DNA of 64,000 bases from Pseudomonas sp. MM213 (GCF_020423045.1 NZ_CP081943.1:5952001-6016000), one strand, 5' to 3'; shown: positions 24,491-35,864, counted from the first letter of the stretch. Numbers and translations: made by a program. The notes: generated by a model from the letters alone, not told the origin.

Positions 24491-27193
24491 TCAGATACTG
24501 ATTCGCGACAGTTTGATATCGGGTTCCTGGCTGACACTGAGCTGTTCGACGATCGCATCCTGCAAACGGCTGCACAACAGTGGGTCAGACAACGGTTGGT
24601 TGTTGGCGTCGGTAATGAAGAACACGTCCTCCACACGCTCGCCGAGCGTGGCGATCTTGGCGTTCTGCAGTGACAGGTCGAATTCCAGAAAAATCGTGCC
24701 AATCCGCGCCAGCAACCCTGGGCGATCCGGTGCGCTGAGCTCCAGCACCGTCACCGGGCGCTGGGCGTCGTTGTGGATCGTCACCTGAGGCGCGAACGCA
24801 AAATGCTTGAGCTGGCGCGGTACGCGACGCTGGATGATCGTCGGGTAGTCGTCGGGGTTGCGCAGGGCTTCAGTCAGGCCTTCGCGGATCTGTTTGACCC
24901 GGGCCGGGTTATCGCCGATCGAGTCGCCGTCGGTGTCGAGCACGATGTAGGTGTCGAGGGTGAACTGGCTGCTGGAGGTGATGACCCGGGCGTCGTGAAT
25001 GTTCAGGTTGAGCTGGTCCATCGCGGCCACGGTCACGGCGAAGAAGTCGTGCTGGTCCGGCGCGTAGATGAAGATCTGCGTGCCGCCCTCGAACTCGCGC
25101 TGGGTGGTTTCCTTGATCAGCACCAGCGGGCCGCCATCGGCCGGCTGCTGCAGGATCGCGTCAGTGTGCCAGGCCACATCGCCGGCGGTGTGACGCAGGA
25201 AATAGTCATCGCCCAGTTGCGACCACAACTGCTCGACGTCGTCGGGGTCGTTGCCGCCGCGTACCAGAATGTCCAGGGCGGCGCTCTGGGTCTGGCGGAT
25301 CTGCATTTCGCGATCCACCGGGTTTTCCAGGCCGCGACGCAACGCACGCTTGGTCTCGGTGTAGAGCTGGCGCAGCAGGCTGGCGCGCCAGGAATTCCAC
25401 AGCGTCGGGTTGGTGGCGTTGATGTCGGCGACGGTCAGCACGTACAGGTAATCCAGGCGGGTTTCGTCACCGACGATCTGCGCGAAATCATGGATCACTT
25501 GCGGGTCGGATAAGTCCTTGCGCTGGGCGGTGGTCGACATCACCAGGTGGTTCTGCACCAGCCACACGATCAGGCGGCTGTCCCAGATCGGCAATTGATG
25601 GCGCTGGCAAAAGGCTTCGGCGTCCACTGCGCCGATTTCCGAGTGATCGCCATGCCGGCCCTTGCCGATGTCGTGGTACAGGCCGGCCAGGTAGATCAGC
25701 TCGGGCTTGGGCAGCTTGCCCATGAGCTTGCTGGCCAGCGGGAATTTTTCCGACACTTGCGTGTACTGCAACTTACGCAGGTGCTTGATCAGATTCAGGG
25801 TGTGCGCGTCGACCGTATAGATGTGAAACAGGTCGTGCTGCATCTGCCCGACAATGAAGCCGAACTCCGGCAAATAGCGCCCGAGGATGCCGTAACGGTT
25901 CATCCGTCGCAGGTTGCGGTGGATGCCGATCTTGCACTTGAACAGTTCGATGAACAGGCTGGTATTGCGAATGTCGTTGCGGAAATCGTCGTCGATCAGG
26001 TGCCGGTTTTCCCGCAGCAGACGAATGGTGTCGGCGCGCACGCCTTTGATTTCCGGCTGCTGGGCCATCAGCACGAAGATTTCGAGCATGGCGAACGGCG
26101 TGCGGCGGAACACGTTGTCGTTGCGCGCCTCGATGTAGCCATCGTGCAACTGGAACCGCGAGTTGATCGGCTGCGGTGGCGCTTCGTCTTCGGGCGCGAG
26201 GATGACTTCCTCGAAGTGCTGGATGATCAGGTCGCTGAGCTGGGCGATGCTCATGACCACCCGGTAATACTGCTGCATGAAGTTTTCGATGGCTTGCTTG
26301 GCGTCATCACCCTTGAACCCCAGCAGGCCGGCAATCGAACGCTGGTGGTCGAACAGCAAGCGGTCTTCCGAGCGGCCGGCGAGCATGTGCAGTGCGTAGC
26401 GGACTTTCCACAGGAATTCCTGGGATGAAGCCAGCAAGGCGTTTTCGCTCTCGACCAGAAACCCTTCCCCGGCCAATGCCCGCAGGTTCAGGGTGCCGTA
26501 TTCGCGACGGGCGACCCACAGAATCGTCTGAATATCCCGTAGTCCGCCGGGCGAGCCTTTGACGTTGGGTTCCAGGTTGTATTCGGTGTCGTTGTACTTG
26601 TGATGACGGGCCTTTTGCTCGGCGCGCTTGGCCAGGAAGAACTCCTTGCTCGGCCACATGTGCGCAGTGCTGGTGACGTCGAGCATGCGCTGGCGCAAGT
26701 GCTCGGGGCCGCAGATGGTGCGGCTTTCCATCAGGTTGGTGACAACCGTCAGGTCGGCGCGGGCTTCAACGGCGCATTCTTCAACCGAGCGAACGCTCTG
26801 ACCGACTTCCAGGCCGATGTCCCACAACAACGTCAGAAAACGCTCGATGGAATCGCGGAAAACTTCGTGGTCGGCGCTGTCCAGCAGGATCAGCAAATCG
26901 ATATCGGAATAAGGGTGCAATTCCCCGCGACCGTAGCCGCCGACCGCGACCAGCGCGATGTCGGCATCTTCACTCCAGTTGAACTGCTCCCAGGCCTTTT
27001 GCAGGATGTTGTCGACGAACCACGCACGATCCTCGATCAGCCGGCGAATCTCCCGGCCGTTGCGAAAGCGCTCGTCGAGCACCTCGCGCGCCTGGCGGAT
27101 CGCCTTCTTGAAGGCCGCGATCGGGCTGGCCTTCAGGGCCAGTTCAGCCTGGAACTGGCCACGGTCGAAGAGTTCGGGATCCACCTGCGGCAT
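24491..27193 (-). CDS. glnD: PII uridylyltransferase/uridylyl-removing enzyme
   Basis: 900 residues. Sensor of glutamine that adds UMP to, or removes it from, PII proteins and so sets nitrogen assimilation. Domains in order: nucleotidyltransferase with [17 protein letters not shown] (Gly85 to Asp97/Asp99), a central helical region, an HD domain with [13 protein letters not shown] near residue 500 for deuridylylation, and two C-terminal ACT domains that bind glutamine (about 710-790 and 815-895). Downstream of map by 45 bp on the same strand. Confidence 0.97.
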   Translation of the reverse strand: MPQVDPELFDRGQFQAELALKASPIAAFKKAIRQAREVLDERFRNGREIRRLIEDRAWFVDNILQKAWEQFNWSEDADIALVAVGGYGRGELHPYSDIDLLILLDSADHEVFRDSIERFLTLLWDIGLEVGQSVRSVEECAVEARADLTVVTNLMESRTICGPEHLRQRMLDVTSTAHMWPSKEFFLAKRAEQKARHHKYNDTEYNLEPNVKGSPGGLRDIQTILWVARREYGTLNLRALAGEGFLVESENALLASSQEFLWKVRYALHMLAGRSEDRLLFDHQRSIAGLLGFKGDDAKQAIENFMQQYYRVVMSIAQLSDLIIQHFEEVILAPEDEAPPQPINSRFQLHDGYIEARNDNVFRRTPFAMLEIFVLMAQQPEIKGVRADTIRLLRENRHLIDDDFRNDIRNTSLFIELFKCKIGIHRNLRRMNRYGILGRYLPEFGFIVGQMQHDLFHIYTVDAHTLNLIKHLRKLQYTQVSEKFPLASKLMGKLPKPELIYLAGLYHDIGKGRHGDHSEIGAVDAEAFCQRHQLPIWDSRLIVWLVQNHLVMSTTAQRKDLSDPQVIHDFAQIVGDETRLDYLYVLTVADINATNPTLWNSWRASLLRQLYTETKRALRRGLENPVDREMQIRQTQSAALDILVRGGNDPDDVEQLWSQLGDDYFLRHTAGDVAWHTDAILQQPADGGPLVLIKETTQREFEGGTQIFIYAPDQHDFFAVTVAAMDQLNLNIHDARVITSSSQFTLDTYIVLDTDGDSIGDNPARVKQIREGLTEALRNPDDYPTIIQRRVPRQLKHFAFAPQVTIHNDAQRPVTVLELSAPDRPGLLARIGTIFLEFDLSLQNAKIATLGERVEDVFFITDANNQPLSDPLLCSRLQDAIVEQLSVSQEPDIKLSRISI

Positions 27194-27238
27194 CGATTGG
27201 CTTTCCTATCTATAAGGCTGAGAGCTGTGCGGACCGGA

Positions 27239-28021
27239 TCAGGCCGAAACGCGCGGGATGGTGTCGTCGCTGCGCAGGGTGAAGATCTCGTAACCGGTTT
27301 CGGTCACTGCCAGGGTGTGTTCCCACTGGGCCGAGAGCTTGCGGTCTTTGGTGATCGCGGTCCAGCCATCGCCCAATACCTTGGTGTCGGCCTTGCCCTG
27401 GTTGATCATCGGCTCGATGGTGAAGGTCATGCCCGCTTTCAGTTCCATGCCGGTGCCGGCTCGGCCGTAATGCAGGATCTGTGGTTCTTCGTGGAACACC
27501 TTGCCAATGCCGTGGCCGCAGAACTCGCGAACCACCGAGAAGCCGTTCTTTTCGGCGTGCTTCTGGATCACTTCACCGATGTCGCCCAGGCGGCAGCCGG
27601 GTTTGACGATTTCGATGGCCTTGTACATGCATTCCTGGGTCACTTGCGACAAGCGCTCGGCCCAGACCGGCACGGTGCCGACGTGGAACATGCGGCTGGT
27701 GTCGCCGTGGTAGCCGTCCTTGATGACGGTGACGTCGATGTTCAGCGTGTCGCCGTCCTTCAATGGCTTCTCGTTCGGGATGCCGTGGCAGACCACGTGG
27801 TTGATCGAGGTGCAGATCGACTTCGGATAGCCTTTGTAATTGAGCGGGGCAGGGATGGCTTGCTGCACGTTGACGATGTAGTCGTGGCAGATGCGGTCCA
27901 GTTCTTCAGTGGTGACGCCCGGCTTGACATGTTCAGCAATCATTTCCAGCACATCGGCGGCCAGTTTGCCGGCGACACGCATTTTTGCGATGTCCTCCGG
28001 GGTTTTGAGGGTGACGGTCAT
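27239..28021 (-). CDS. map: Methionine aminopeptidase, type I
   Basis: 260 residues. Removes the N-terminal Met from nascent proteins. The dinuclear metal site is visible: the two Asp in NIDVTVIKDGYHGDTS, the His in GHGIGKVFHEEP, the Glu in FTIEPM, and a C-terminal Glu. It is divergent from rpsB, an arrangement conserved in gammaproteobacteria, and sits upstream of glnD. A TAGAAT -10-like box reads leftward at 28104-28109. Confidence 0.97.
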   Translation of the reverse strand: MTVTLKTPEDIAKMRVAGKLAADVLEMIAEHVKPGVTTEELDRICHDYIVNVQQAIPAPLNYKGYPKSICTSINHVVCHGIPNEKPLKDGDTLNIDVTVIKDGYHGDTSRMFHVGTVPVWAERLSQVTQECMYKAIEIVKPGCRLGDIGEVIQKHAEKNGFSVVREFCGHGIGKVFHEEPQILHYGRAGTGMELKAGMTFTIEPMINQGKADTKVLGDGWTAITKDRKLSAQWEHTLAVTETGYEIFTLRSDDTIPRVSA

Positions 28022-28249
28022 ACAGGCTCTCTCTACGCTCGATGGCGCTTGTCAAAACGGAATGGGCAGTGTGCGATCAATCTTTACCGCCCTGAAAAAC
28101 GCGATTCTAACAGACGAACAGCGCAAATCTGAGCCTCTGTACATCGCTTCTCTCTATAGATAGGCGCATTCTTGAGCGATTCCAAGGGCGCGGATAAAGG
28201 CGCGCGTCAGGAATTGAGAATCCGGGTTCCGTTTTTGCGAGCCTTGTGA

Positions 28250-28257
28250 TATAAAAT
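28250..28257 (+). promoter_or_regulatory. -10 region of the rpsB promoter
   Basis: TATAAAAT at 28250-28257, about 140 bp before the rpsB ATG, with a poor -35 (TTCCGT, 28227-28232) at a normal 17-bp distance. GCGCCGC just downstream resembles the GC-rich discriminator of stringently controlled ribosomal promoters. Confidence 0.45.
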
Positions 28258-28394
28258 GCGCCGCTTTCCGGGGATACCCCGAAAGGCTTAAATCCACACA
28301 CGTGTCGACACGATGACCTGGGTGCCTTCAGCTGATGCTGCTGGTTGGTCATTGGGATACGTGGAGGCCAAACCCGACTTATTAAGGAACTATC
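28258..28394 (+). promoter_or_regulatory. rpsB 5' leader, candidate S2 autoregulatory RNA
   Basis: About 130 nt of structured leader: CCGGGGATACCCCG hairpin near 28269, then GTGTCGACACG and the GACCTGGGTGCCTTCAGCTG / GTTGGTCATTGGG region. Gammaproteobacterial rpsB mRNAs carry a leader bound by S2, so a homologous element is expected here. I cannot fold it reliably by eye. The remainder of 28022-28394 holds the divergent map and rpsB promoters. Confidence 0.4.
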
Positions 28395-29132
28395 ATGTCC
28401 CAAGTCAACATGCGCGATATGCTGAAGGCCGGTGTGCACTTCGGTCACCAGACCCGTTACTGGAACCCGAAAATGGGTAAATACATTTTCGGCGCGCGTA
28501 ACAAGATCCACATCATCAACCTTGAAAAAACCCTGCCAATGTTCAACGAAGCTCTGACTTTCGTAGAGCGTCTGGCCCAGGGCAAAAACAAGATTCTGTT
28601 CGTCGGCACCAAGCGTTCCGCTGGCAAGATCGTTGCTGAAGAAGCAGCACGTTGCGGTTCGCCGTACGTCGATCACCGCTGGTTGGGCGGCATGCTGACC
28701 AACTTCAAAACCATCCGTGCTTCCATCAAGCGTCTGCGTGACCTTGAAGTACAAGCCGAAGACGGTACTTTCGCCAAGCTGACCAAGAAAGAAGCGCTGA
28801 TGCGCTCCCGTGACCTGGAAAAGCTGGATCGTTCCCTGGGTGGTATCAAGGACATGGGCGGTCTGCCAGACGCTCTGTTCGTTATCGACGTTGATCACGA
28901 GCGCATCGCGATCACCGAAGCCAACAAGCTGGGCATCCCGGTTATCGGCGTAGTCGATACCAACAGCAGCCCGGAAGGCGTTGACTACATCATCCCAGGC
29001 AACGATGACGCAATCCGCGCTATCCAGCTGTACATGGGTTCGATGGCTGACGCAGTAATCCGCGGTCGCAACCACGTTGCTGGCGGCACCGAGCAGTTCG
29101 TTGAAGAAGCTCCGGCAGCTGCAGCTGAGTAA
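28395..29132 (+). CDS. rpsB: 30S ribosomal protein S2
   Basis: 245 residues. The N-terminus [27 protein letters not shown] and the [12 protein letters not shown] and [20 protein letters not shown] blocks are diagnostic. It enters the 30S subunit late, with S1. The Shine-Dalgarno AAGGAAC precedes the ATG. It is followed by a strong terminator and then tsf; some read-through into tsf is usual. Confidence 0.98.
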   Translation: MSQVNMRDMLKAGVHFGHQTRYWNPKMGKYIFGARNKIHIINLEKTLPMFNEALTFVERLAQGKNKILFVGTKRSAGKIVAEEAARCGSPYVDHRWLGGMLTNFKTIRASIKRLRDLEVQAEDGTFAKLTKKEALMRSRDLEKLDRSLGGIKDMGGLPDALFVIDVDHERIAITEANKLGIPVIGVVDTNSSPEGVDYIIPGNDDAIRAIQLYMGSMADAVIRGRNHVAGGTEQFVEEAPAAAAE

Positions 29133-29159
29133 CTGACGCCTTGGCGTTGACTCAGTAAG

Positions 29160-29187
29160 CAAAAAAGGGGCTTGGCCCCTTTTTTGC
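29160..29187 (+). terminator. Terminator/attenuator after rpsB
   Basis: AAAAAAGGGGC-TTG-GCCCCTTTTTT, a compact hairpin with A- and T-runs, 28 bp after the stop codon. It separates rpsB from tsf and would set their ratio. Confidence 0.85.
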
Positions 29188-29325
29188 CACCTCGAAAACC
29201 ATTTGTCCGGTGGCGCATTTACATCATTTGTAACTTGCAGCTGCTAACAAGGGTGGTTCGGGAAGAATTGAACGCCCGTTCGATCGGGTGGAATGGTTGA
29301 AAACCTATCCAAGAGGAATTTTGAA

Positions 29326-30189
29326 ATGGCAGAGATTACTGCAGCGTTGGTCAAAGAACTGCGCGAGCGTACTGGCGAAGGCATGATGGACTGCAAAAAG
29401 GCCTTGACCAAGGCTGGCGGCGACATCGAAAAAGCCATTGATGACATGCGTGCTTCGGGCGCCATCAAGGCTGCCAAGAAAGCAGGCAACGTGGCTGCTG
29501 AAGGCGCTATCGCTCTGAAAGAAGACGGTAAATCCGCCGTTCTGCTGGAAGTGAACTCGCAGACCGACTTCCTGGCTCTGCAGGACGACTTCAAGGCATT
29601 TGTTGCTGCCAGCGTTGAAAAAGCGTTCGCCGACAAGCTGACTGACGTCGCTCCGCTGATCGAAGCTCAAGAAGCTGCTCGCCTGGTACTGGTCGGCAAG
29701 GTTGGCGAAAACGTCAACATCCGTCGCCTGGTTCGCGTTGAAGGTGATGTTGTTGGTGGTTACCTGCACGGCAACAAAATCGGTGTTGCGGTTGTTCTGA
29801 AGGGCGGCGACGTTGAGCTGGCCAAAGACATCGCTATGCACGTAGCGGCCAGCAACCCTGAGTTCCTGCTGCCATCGGAAGTTTCTGCTGAAGCTATCGA
29901 GCGCGAAAAAGCCGTGTTCCTGCAGCTGAACGAAGAAAAAATCAAAGGCAAGCCAGAAAACATTGTTGAGAACATGGTCAAAGGCCGTATCAGCAAGTTC
30001 CTGGCTGAAGCAAGCCTGGTTGAGCAGGCGTTCGTCAAGAACCCTGAAATCAAGGTTGGCGAACTGGCCAAGAAAGCCGGTGCAGAAATCGTTTCTTTCA
30101 CCTACTTCAAAGTAGGCGAAGGCATCGAGAAGCCGGTCGACAACTTCGCTGAAGAAGTTGCTGCCCAGCTGGCTGCCGCCAAGCAATAA
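29326..30189 (+). CDS. tsf: Translation elongation factor Ts
   Basis: 287 residues from MAEITAALVK, preceded by an AGAGG ribosome site; the frame opens 11 codons earlier. EF-Ts exchanges nucleotide on EF-Tu. The UBA-like N-terminus carries LRERTGEGMMDCKKAL; TDFLAL (from the NSQTDFLA signature, Asp-Phe that contacts EF-Tu) is at about residue 80. The C-terminal coiled-coil and core domains are complete. Downstream of rpsB in the conserved order. Confidence 0.98.
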   Translation: MAEITAALVKELRERTGEGMMDCKKALTKAGGDIEKAIDDMRASGAIKAAKKAGNVAAEGAIALKEDGKSAVLLEVNSQTDFLALQDDFKAFVAASVEKAFADKLTDVAPLIEAQEAARLVLVGKVGENVNIRRLVRVEGDVVGGYLHGNKIGVAVVLKGGDVELAKDIAMHVAASNPEFLLPSEVSAEAIEREKAVFLQLNEEKIKGKPENIVENMVKGRISKFLAEASLVEQAFVKNPEIKVGELAKKAGAEIVSFTYFKVGEGIEKPVDNFAEEVAAQLAAAKQ

Positions 30190-30215
30190 GACGGTTTTTT
30201 AACTGTCGCCCTGAA

Positions 30216-30248
30216 GAGGCTGCCCGCTTACGCGCGCAGCCTCTTTTC
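30216..30248 (+). terminator. Terminator after tsf
   Basis: GAGGCTGC (30216-30223) pairs with GCAGCCTC (30236-30243), followed by a short T-run. It lies in the 210-bp tsf-pyrH spacer, which also has a small CCAATTTTTAATTGG hairpin and presumably the pyrH promoter. Confidence 0.65.
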
Positions 30249-30399
30249 AGATGGGGCACCAATTTTTAATTGGTTTCCTTTTGGAACTGGCTTACAAAGC
30301 CATGTTCCGATGGCGCTGAAGCAGCGCCAAGCTAGAGTGAACGCCAGCTGTAAACAGCTCGCAAAGAATTTTTAAAATACGCCGCAGGAGAGATTCGCA

Positions 30400-31143
30400 A
30401 TGGCTCAGCAGGGCAGTGGTTATCAGGCTCGCTATAAACGCATTCTACTCAAGCTTAGCGGCGAGGCCCTGATGGGCTCGGAAGAGTTCGGGATCGATCC
30501 GAAAGTTCTGGACCGCATGGCGCTGGAAGTCGGCCAACTGGTCGGCATCGGCGTCCAGGTCGGCCTGGTGATCGGCGGCGGCAACCTGTTCCGCGGTGCA
30601 GCGCTGAGCGCGGCCGGCATGGATCGGGTCACCGGCGACCACATGGGCATGCTGGCCACCGTGATGAATGCCTTGGCCATGCGCGACGCGCTGGAACGTG
30701 CCAATATCTCGGCCATCGTGATGTCGGCGATTTCCATGGTTGGCGTGACTGATCACTACGATCGTCGCAAAGCCATGCGCCACCTGAACGCCAAGGAAGT
30801 CGTGATCTTCGCGGCCGGTACCGGCAATCCGTTCTTCACCACGGATTCGGCTGCCTGCCTGCGAGCAATCGAAATCGATGCCGATGTCGTGCTGAAAGCG
30901 ACCAAGGTCGATGGCGTCTACACCGCTGATCCATTCAAAGACCCGCATGCCGAGAAGTTCGATCATCTGACCTACGATGAAGTGCTGGATCGCAAGTTGG
31001 GTGTTATGGATCTGACCGCCATTTGCCTGTGCCGCGACCACAAGATGCCGTTGCGCGTATTTAACATGAACAAACCCGGCGCCCTGCTGAACATCGTGCA
31101 TGGCGGCGCTGAAGGGACCCTGATCGAGGAAGGCCAACAATGA
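30400..31143 (+). CDS. pyrH: UMP kinase
   Basis: 247 residues. Phosphorylates UMP to UDP; hexameric, of the amino-acid-kinase fold rather than the adenylate-kinase fold. Visible blocks are [23 protein letters not shown] and [34 protein letters not shown]. An AGGAG site precedes the ATG by about 8 bp. The stop overlaps the frr start by 4 nt (ATGA), beginning a long compact gene run to dnaE. Confidence 0.98.
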   Translation: MAQQGSGYQARYKRILLKLSGEALMGSEEFGIDPKVLDRMALEVGQLVGIGVQVGLVIGGGNLFRGAALSAAGMDRVTGDHMGMLATVMNALAMRDALERANISAIVMSAISMVGVTDHYDRRKAMRHLNAKEVVIFAAGTGNPFFTTDSAACLRAIEIDADVVLKATKVDGVYTADPFKDPHAEKFDHLTYDEVLDRKLGVMDLTAICLCRDHKMPLRVFNMNKPGALLNIVHGGAEGTLIEEGQQ

Positions 31144-31697
31144 TCAACGAAATCAAGAAAGACGCTAAAGAGCGTATGCAGAAATCCGTCGAGTCGCTGA
31201 TGCACAACTTCGGCCGTATTCGTACTGGCCAGGCGCACCCAAGCATTCTCGAAGGCGTGATGGTGCCGTACTACGGTTCCGACACCCCGATCAAGCAAGT
31301 CGCCAACATCACCGTCAAAGACGCCCGTACCCTGCAAGTGGTCGCTTTCGAGCGCAACATGCTGGGCGCCGTCGACAAGGCCATCGGCAGTGCTGGTCTG
31401 AACCTCAACCCGACCAACCTGGGTGAGTTGCTGCTGATCTCCATGCCGGCTCTGACCGAAGAAACCCGCAAGGGCTTCACCAAGCAGGCTCGCGATGTCG
31501 CTGAAGATGCCCGTGTTGCCGTGCGCAACATCCGTCGTGATGCGAACAGCCAGCTCAAGGATCTGGTCAAGGAAAAGGAAATCAGTGAAGACGAAGAACG
31601 TCGCGCCACTGGCGAAATTGATGATCTGACCAAAAAGTACGTGGCTGAAATCGACGCGAATTTGGCGCAGAAAGAAAAAGACCTGATGGCCGTATAA
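31140..31697 (+). CDS. frr: Ribosome recycling factor
   Basis: 185 residues, the standard length. With EF-G it splits the post-termination ribosome. Recognised by [20 protein letters not shown], the [13 protein letters not shown] motif and the C-terminal [19 protein letters not shown] helix. It overlaps pyrH by 4 nt and precedes uppS by 13 bp. Confidence 0.98.
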   Translation: MINEIKKDAKERMQKSVESLMHNFGRIRTGQAHPSILEGVMVPYYGSDTPIKQVANITVKDARTLQVVAFERNMLGAVDKAIGSAGLNLNPTNLGELLLISMPALTEETRKGFTKQARDVAEDARVAVRNIRRDANSQLKDLVKEKEISEDEERRATGEIDDLTKKYVAEIDANLAQKEKDLMAV

Positions 31698-31710
31698 GGG
31701 TCGCGTTTTC

Positions 31711-32466
31711 ATGGAAAAGACCAAGCAGTCAGTGCCGTCCGCGGTGCCGCGTCATGTCGCGATCATCATGGATGGCAATAATCGCTGGGCGAAAAAACGC
31801 TTTATGCCGGGTGTCGCCGGGCATAAAGCGGGCGTGGACGCGGTTCGTGCAGTGATCGAGGTGTGTGCCGAGGCCAAGGTCGAGGTATTGACCCTGTTCG
31901 CCTTCTCCAGCGAGAACTGGCAGCGTCCGGCCGATGAAGTCAGTGCCTTGATGGATCTGTTCTTCAAGGCGTTGCGTCGTGAGGCCAAGCGCCTCAACGA
32001 CAACAACATCAGTCTGCGCATCATTGGCGACCGTTCGCGTTTCCATCCAGAGCTTCAGGCTGCGATGCGTGAAGCGGAAGCGATGACCGCGGGCACCAAT
32101 CGCTTCGTTCTGCAGATCGCCGCCAACTACGGCGGTCAGTGGGACATCGCGCAAGCCGCACAGCGTCTGGCGCGGGAAGTTCAGGCCGGGCATCTGCGTC
32201 CGGAAGACATCACCCCGGAACTGTTGCAAACCTGCCTGGCCACTGGCGATCTGCCGTTGCCGGACTTGTGCATCCGTACCGGTGGCGAGCACCGCATCAG
32301 CAACTTCCTGCTGTGGCAACTGGCCTACGCCGAGTTGTACTTCTCCGACCTGTTCTGGCCGGACTTCAAACACGACGCCATGCGCACCGCGCTGGCCGAT
32401 TTCGCTTCTCGCCAGCGCCGCTTCGGTAAAACGAGCGAGCAGGTCGAGGCTGGGGCCCGGGTTTAA
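31711..32466 (+). CDS. uppS: Undecaprenyl diphosphate synthase
   Basis: 251 residues. cis-Prenyltransferase that adds eight isopentenyl units to farnesyl diphosphate to make the C55 lipid carrier for peptidoglycan and LPS. The catalytic Asp21 is in IIMDGNNRWAKKR; the FAFSSENWQRP and RTGGEHRISNFLLWQLAYAELYF blocks are intact. It is followed by cdsA with a one-base TAATG overlap. Confidence 0.98.
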   Translation: MEKTKQSVPSAVPRHVAIIMDGNNRWAKKRFMPGVAGHKAGVDAVRAVIEVCAEAKVEVLTLFAFSSENWQRPADEVSALMDLFFKALRREAKRLNDNNISLRIIGDRSRFHPELQAAMREAEAMTAGTNRFVLQIAANYGGQWDIAQAAQRLAREVQAGHLRPEDITPELLQTCLATGDLPLPDLCIRTGGEHRISNFLLWQLAYAELYFSDLFWPDFKHDAMRTALADFASRQRRFGKTSEQVEAGARV

Positions 32467-33272
32467 TGCTCAAACAACGAATCATCACCGCGCTGATCCT
32501 GTTGCCGATCGCCTTGTGCGGGTTTTTCCTGCTCGAAGGCTCCGGTTTCGCGCTGTTCATCGGGCTGGTCGTGACCCTCGGTGCCTGGGAATGGGCGCGT
32601 CTGGCGGGCTTCACTGAGCAGCCGATCCGCGTTGCCTATGCTGCAGTCGTCGCGTTGATGCTGTTTGTCATGCATATCCTGCCGGGCCTGGCACCTTGGG
32701 TGTTGGGCGCTTCGGTGCTGTGGTGGGGCGTGGCGACGTACCTGGTGTTGACGTATCCGCGTTCGAGCGAGCGTTGGTCCAGTGCGGCGACCAAACTGGT
32801 GATCGGTCTGTTGATTCTCCTGCCGGCCTGGCAAGGTCTGGTGCAGATCAAACAATACCCATTGGGCAACTGGTTGATCATGGCCGTCATGGTGCTGGTC
32901 TGGGGTGCCGACATCGGTGCTTACTTTTCCGGTCGGGCCTTCGGCAAGCGCAAGCTGGCACCGCAGGTCAGTCCCGGCAAGAGCTGGGAAGGCGTGTATG
33001 GCGGTCTGGCGCTGAGCCTGGTCATCACCGTCATTGTCGGCCTGGTTCGCGACTGGACGGTTGCCGAGCTTTTCAAAGGGTTGATCGGTGCCGCAATTAT
33101 CGTGTTCATCTCGGTAGTGGGTGACCTCACCGAAAGCATGTTCAAGCGCCAGTCCGGGGTCAAGGACAGCAGCAATCTGCTGCCCGGCCACGGTGGTGTA
33201 CTCGATCGCATCGACAGCCTGACGGCAGCGATCCCGGTGTTCGCGGTGTTGTTGTGGATGGCTGCACCGTGA
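32466..33272 (+). CDS. cdsA: Phosphatidate cytidylyltransferase
   Basis: 268 residues, polytopic. Converts phosphatidic acid and CTP to CDP-diacylglycerol, downstream of plsB in this same window. The C-terminal signature [21 protein letters not shown]...[13 protein letters not shown] is intact. About eight TM segments. It overlaps uppS by 1 nt and dxr by 4 nt (GTGA). Confidence 0.97.
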   Translation: MLKQRIITALILLPIALCGFFLLEGSGFALFIGLVVTLGAWEWARLAGFTEQPIRVAYAAVVALMLFVMHILPGLAPWVLGASVLWWGVATYLVLTYPRSSERWSSAATKLVIGLLILLPAWQGLVQIKQYPLGNWLIMAVMVLVWGADIGAYFSGRAFGKRKLAPQVSPGKSWEGVYGGLALSLVITVIVGLVRDWTVAELFKGLIGAAIIVFISVVGDLTESMFKRQSGVKDSSNLLPGHGGVLDRIDSLTAAIPVFAVLLWMAAP

Positions 33273-34459
33273 GCCGCCCTCAACAGATTACCGTTCTGGG
33301 GGCTACCGGCTCGATCGGTCTGAGTACGCTCGACGTCATCGCTCGTCATCCTGAGCGTTATCAGGTGTTCGCCTTGAGCGGTTTCACTCGCCTGAGTGAG
33401 TTGTTCGCGTTGTGCGTCCGTCATACGCCACGGTTTGCCGTTGTGCCAGAGCAGGGCGCTGCCCGAGGCTTGCAGGACGACTTGCGTGCGGCCGGGTTGT
33501 CGACCCGCGTTCTGGTGGGGGAGGAGGGGCTGTGTCAGGTCGCTGCCGATCCTGAGGTCGATGCCGTCATGGCCGCCATTGTTGGCGCGGCGGGCCTGCG
33601 CCCGACGCTGGCGGCGGTCGAGGCTGGCAAGAAAATACTCCTGGCCAACAAAGAAGCACTGGTGATGTCCGGTGCGTTATTCATGCAGGCCGTGCGTAAA
33701 AGCGGTTCGGTGCTGCTGCCGATCGACAGCGAGCACAACGCGATTTTCCAGTGCATGCCGCAGGATTTTGCTCGTGGGCTGGGTGCGGTCGGTGTCCGTC
33801 GGATCTTGCTGACAGCTTCCGGTGGTCCTTTCCGTCAGACGCCCATGGCTGAGCTGGTGCATGTAACCCCTGATCAGGCGTGTGCCCATCCGAACTGGTC
33901 CATGGGGCGCAAGATTTCGGTAGATTCGGCCAGCATGATGAACAAAGGCCTCGAGCTGATCGAAGCCTGCTGGCTGTTTGATGCCAAGCCGTCCCAGGTC
34001 GAAGTGGTGATTCACCCGCAGAGCGTGATTCATTCGCTTGTCGATTACATCGATGGTTCGGTCCTGGCTCAGTTGGGTAATCCCGACATGCGCACGCCTA
34101 TTGCCAATGCGCTCGCCTGGCCGGAGCGTATTGATTCGGGTGTCGCACCGCTGGATCTGTTTGCCATTGCGCGCCTGGATTTCCAGGCTCCCGATGAAGA
34201 GCGTTTCCCATGCCTGCGCCTGGCGCGTCAGGCCGCAGAGGCTGGCAATAGCGCGCCAGCCATGCTCAATGCGGCGAATGAAGTGGCTGTCGCGGCCTTT
34301 CTCGACGGGCGGGTTCGCTATCTGGAAATCGCGAGTATCATCGAAGAAGTGTTAAATCTCGAGCCCGTGGTTGCGGTGGATGATCTCGAGGCGGTGTTCA
34401 CGGCTGACGCGAAAGCGCGAGTACTGGCCGGGCAGTGGTTGAGTCGTCACGGGCGGTAA
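33269..34459 (+). CDS. dxr: 1-deoxy-D-xylulose 5-phosphate reductoisomerase
   Basis: 396 residues with a GTG start that overlaps the cdsA stop (GTGA). Upstream in-frame ATG 33254 lies inside cdsA and is not needed. Second enzyme of the MEP isoprenoid pathway, making MEP from DXP with NADPH. The NADPH loop [13 protein letters not shown] is at residues 10-22; the metal site includes [10 protein letters not shown] and the flexible loop ASGGPFR. ispD and ispF of the same pathway lie 20 kb downstream. Confidence 0.97.
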   Translation: MSRPQQITVLGATGSIGLSTLDVIARHPERYQVFALSGFTRLSELFALCVRHTPRFAVVPEQGAARGLQDDLRAAGLSTRVLVGEEGLCQVAADPEVDAVMAAIVGAAGLRPTLAAVEAGKKILLANKEALVMSGALFMQAVRKSGSVLLPIDSEHNAIFQCMPQDFARGLGAVGVRRILLTASGGPFRQTPMAELVHVTPDQACAHPNWSMGRKISVDSASMMNKGLELIEACWLFDAKPSQVEVVIHPQSVIHSLVDYIDGSVLAQLGNPDMRTPIANALAWPERIDSGVAPLDLFAIARLDFQAPDEERFPCLRLARQAAEAGNSAPAMLNAANEVAVAAFLDGRVRYLEIASIIEEVLNLEPVVAVDDLEAVFTADAKARVLAGQWLSRHGR

Positions 34460-34511
34460 GTGCTGCAATACGTTGGCCCATGCAGCACCGGATAAGTTGC
34501 GGAGAAAGTAG

Positions 34512-35864
34512 ATGAGCGCGCTCTATATGATTGTCGGCACCCTGGTAGCCCTGGGCGTGCTGGTCACTTTCCACGAATTCGGCCATTTCTGGGTCGCACG
34601 TCGCTGTGGAGTCAAAGTGCTGCGTTTCTCCGTGGGCTTCGGTATGCCGTTGCTGCGCTGGCACGACAAGAAAGGCACTGAATTCGTGATTGCCGCCATC
34701 CCGCTGGGTGGCTACGTGAAAATGCTCGACGAGCGCGAAGGTGAAGTGCCGGCCGATCAGCTCGATCAATCCTTCAATCGCAAATCCGTCCGTCAGCGCA
34801 TTGCTATCGTGTCGGCGGGGCCGATTGCCAACTTCTTGCTGGCGATGATTTTTTTCTGGGTGCTCGCCATGCTTGGCAGCGAGCAGGTGCGGCCAGTCAT
34901 TGGTGCCGTTGAGTCCGGCAGTATCGCCGCCAGGGCGGGTTTGAGTGCAGGTCAGGAAATTGTTGCCATTGATGGTGAGCCGACTTCGGGCTGGGGTGCA
35001 GTAAATCTGCAACTGGTTCGCCGTCTTGGTGAAAGCGGTTCCCTTCAGTTGCTGGTTCGTGAGCAGGGTTCCACAGCGGATTCGCCGCGTGAGCTGGTGC
35101 TGGATAAATGGCTCAAGGGCGCTGACGAGCCGGATCCGATTCGCTCGCTGGGTATTCGCCCATGGCGTCCGGCGTTGCCGCCGGTGCTGGCGGAACTCGA
35201 TCCGAAAGGCCCGGCGCAGGCTGCCGGTCTGAAAACCGGTGACCGATTGTTGACCCTGGATGGCAAGGCGCTCGATGACTGGCAACAAGTGGTCGATATC
35301 GTCCGTATTCATCCTGATACCAAAATCATGCTGCGCGTCGAGCGCGATGGTGCTCAAATCGACGTCCCTGTGACGCTGGCTTCTCGCGGCGAGAAAAAGT
35401 CGCCCAGTGGTTATCTCGGTGCCGGGGTGAAAGCGATCGATTGGCCGCCGGAGATGATTCGCGAGGTCAGTTACGGTCCTTTGGCCGCGATTGGCGAGGG
35501 GGCTCGACGCACCTGGACCATGAGCATACTGACCCTCGATTCGCTCAAGAAAATGTTGTTCGGTGAGCTCTCGGTAAAAAACTTGAGTGGACCGATAACC
35601 ATTGCTAAAGTGGCGGGCGCTTCTGCCCAGTCGGGCGTCGCTGATTTCCTGAATTTCCTTGCTTATCTGAGTATTAGCCTGGGTGTTCTGAATTTGTTGC
35701 CCATTCCGGTACTGGATGGGGGGCATTTGTTGTTTTATCTGATTGAGTGGGCGCGTGGTCGCCCCTTGTCGGATCGGGTGCAGGGTTGGGGGATACAGAT
35801 CGGCATCAGTTTGGTGGTCGGGGTGATGTTGCTCGCTCTGGTCAATGATTTGGGTCGTCTGTAA
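34512..35864 (+). CDS. rseP: Site-2 intramembrane metalloprotease RseP
   Basis: 450 residues. Cleaves the anti-sigma factor (MucA/RseA type) within the membrane after site-1 cleavage, releasing the sigma-E-type factor. The zinc motif HEFGH is at residues 21-25; two periplasmic PDZ domains lie in the middle (GLSAGQEIVAIDGEP and GLKTGDRLLTLDGKA); the C-terminal LPIPVLDGGHL carries the third metal ligand. It precedes bamA, as in most gammaproteobacteria. Confidence 0.97.
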   Translation: MSALYMIVGTLVALGVLVTFHEFGHFWVARRCGVKVLRFSVGFGMPLLRWHDKKGTEFVIAAIPLGGYVKMLDEREGEVPADQLDQSFNRKSVRQRIAIVSAGPIANFLLAMIFFWVLAMLGSEQVRPVIGAVESGSIAARAGLSAGQEIVAIDGEPTSGWGAVNLQLVRRLGESGSLQLLVREQGSTADSPRELVLDKWLKGADEPDPIRSLGIRPWRPALPPVLAELDPKGPAQAAGLKTGDRLLTLDGKALDDWQQVVDIVRIHPDTKIMLRVERDGAQIDVPVTLASRGEKKSPSGYLGAGVKAIDWPPEMIREVSYGPLAAIGEGARRTWTMSILTLDSLKKMLFGELSVKNLSGPITIAKVAGASAQSGVADFLNFLAYLSISLGVLNLLPIPVLDGGHLLFYLIEWARGRPLSDRVQGWGIQIGISLVVGVMLLALVNDLGRL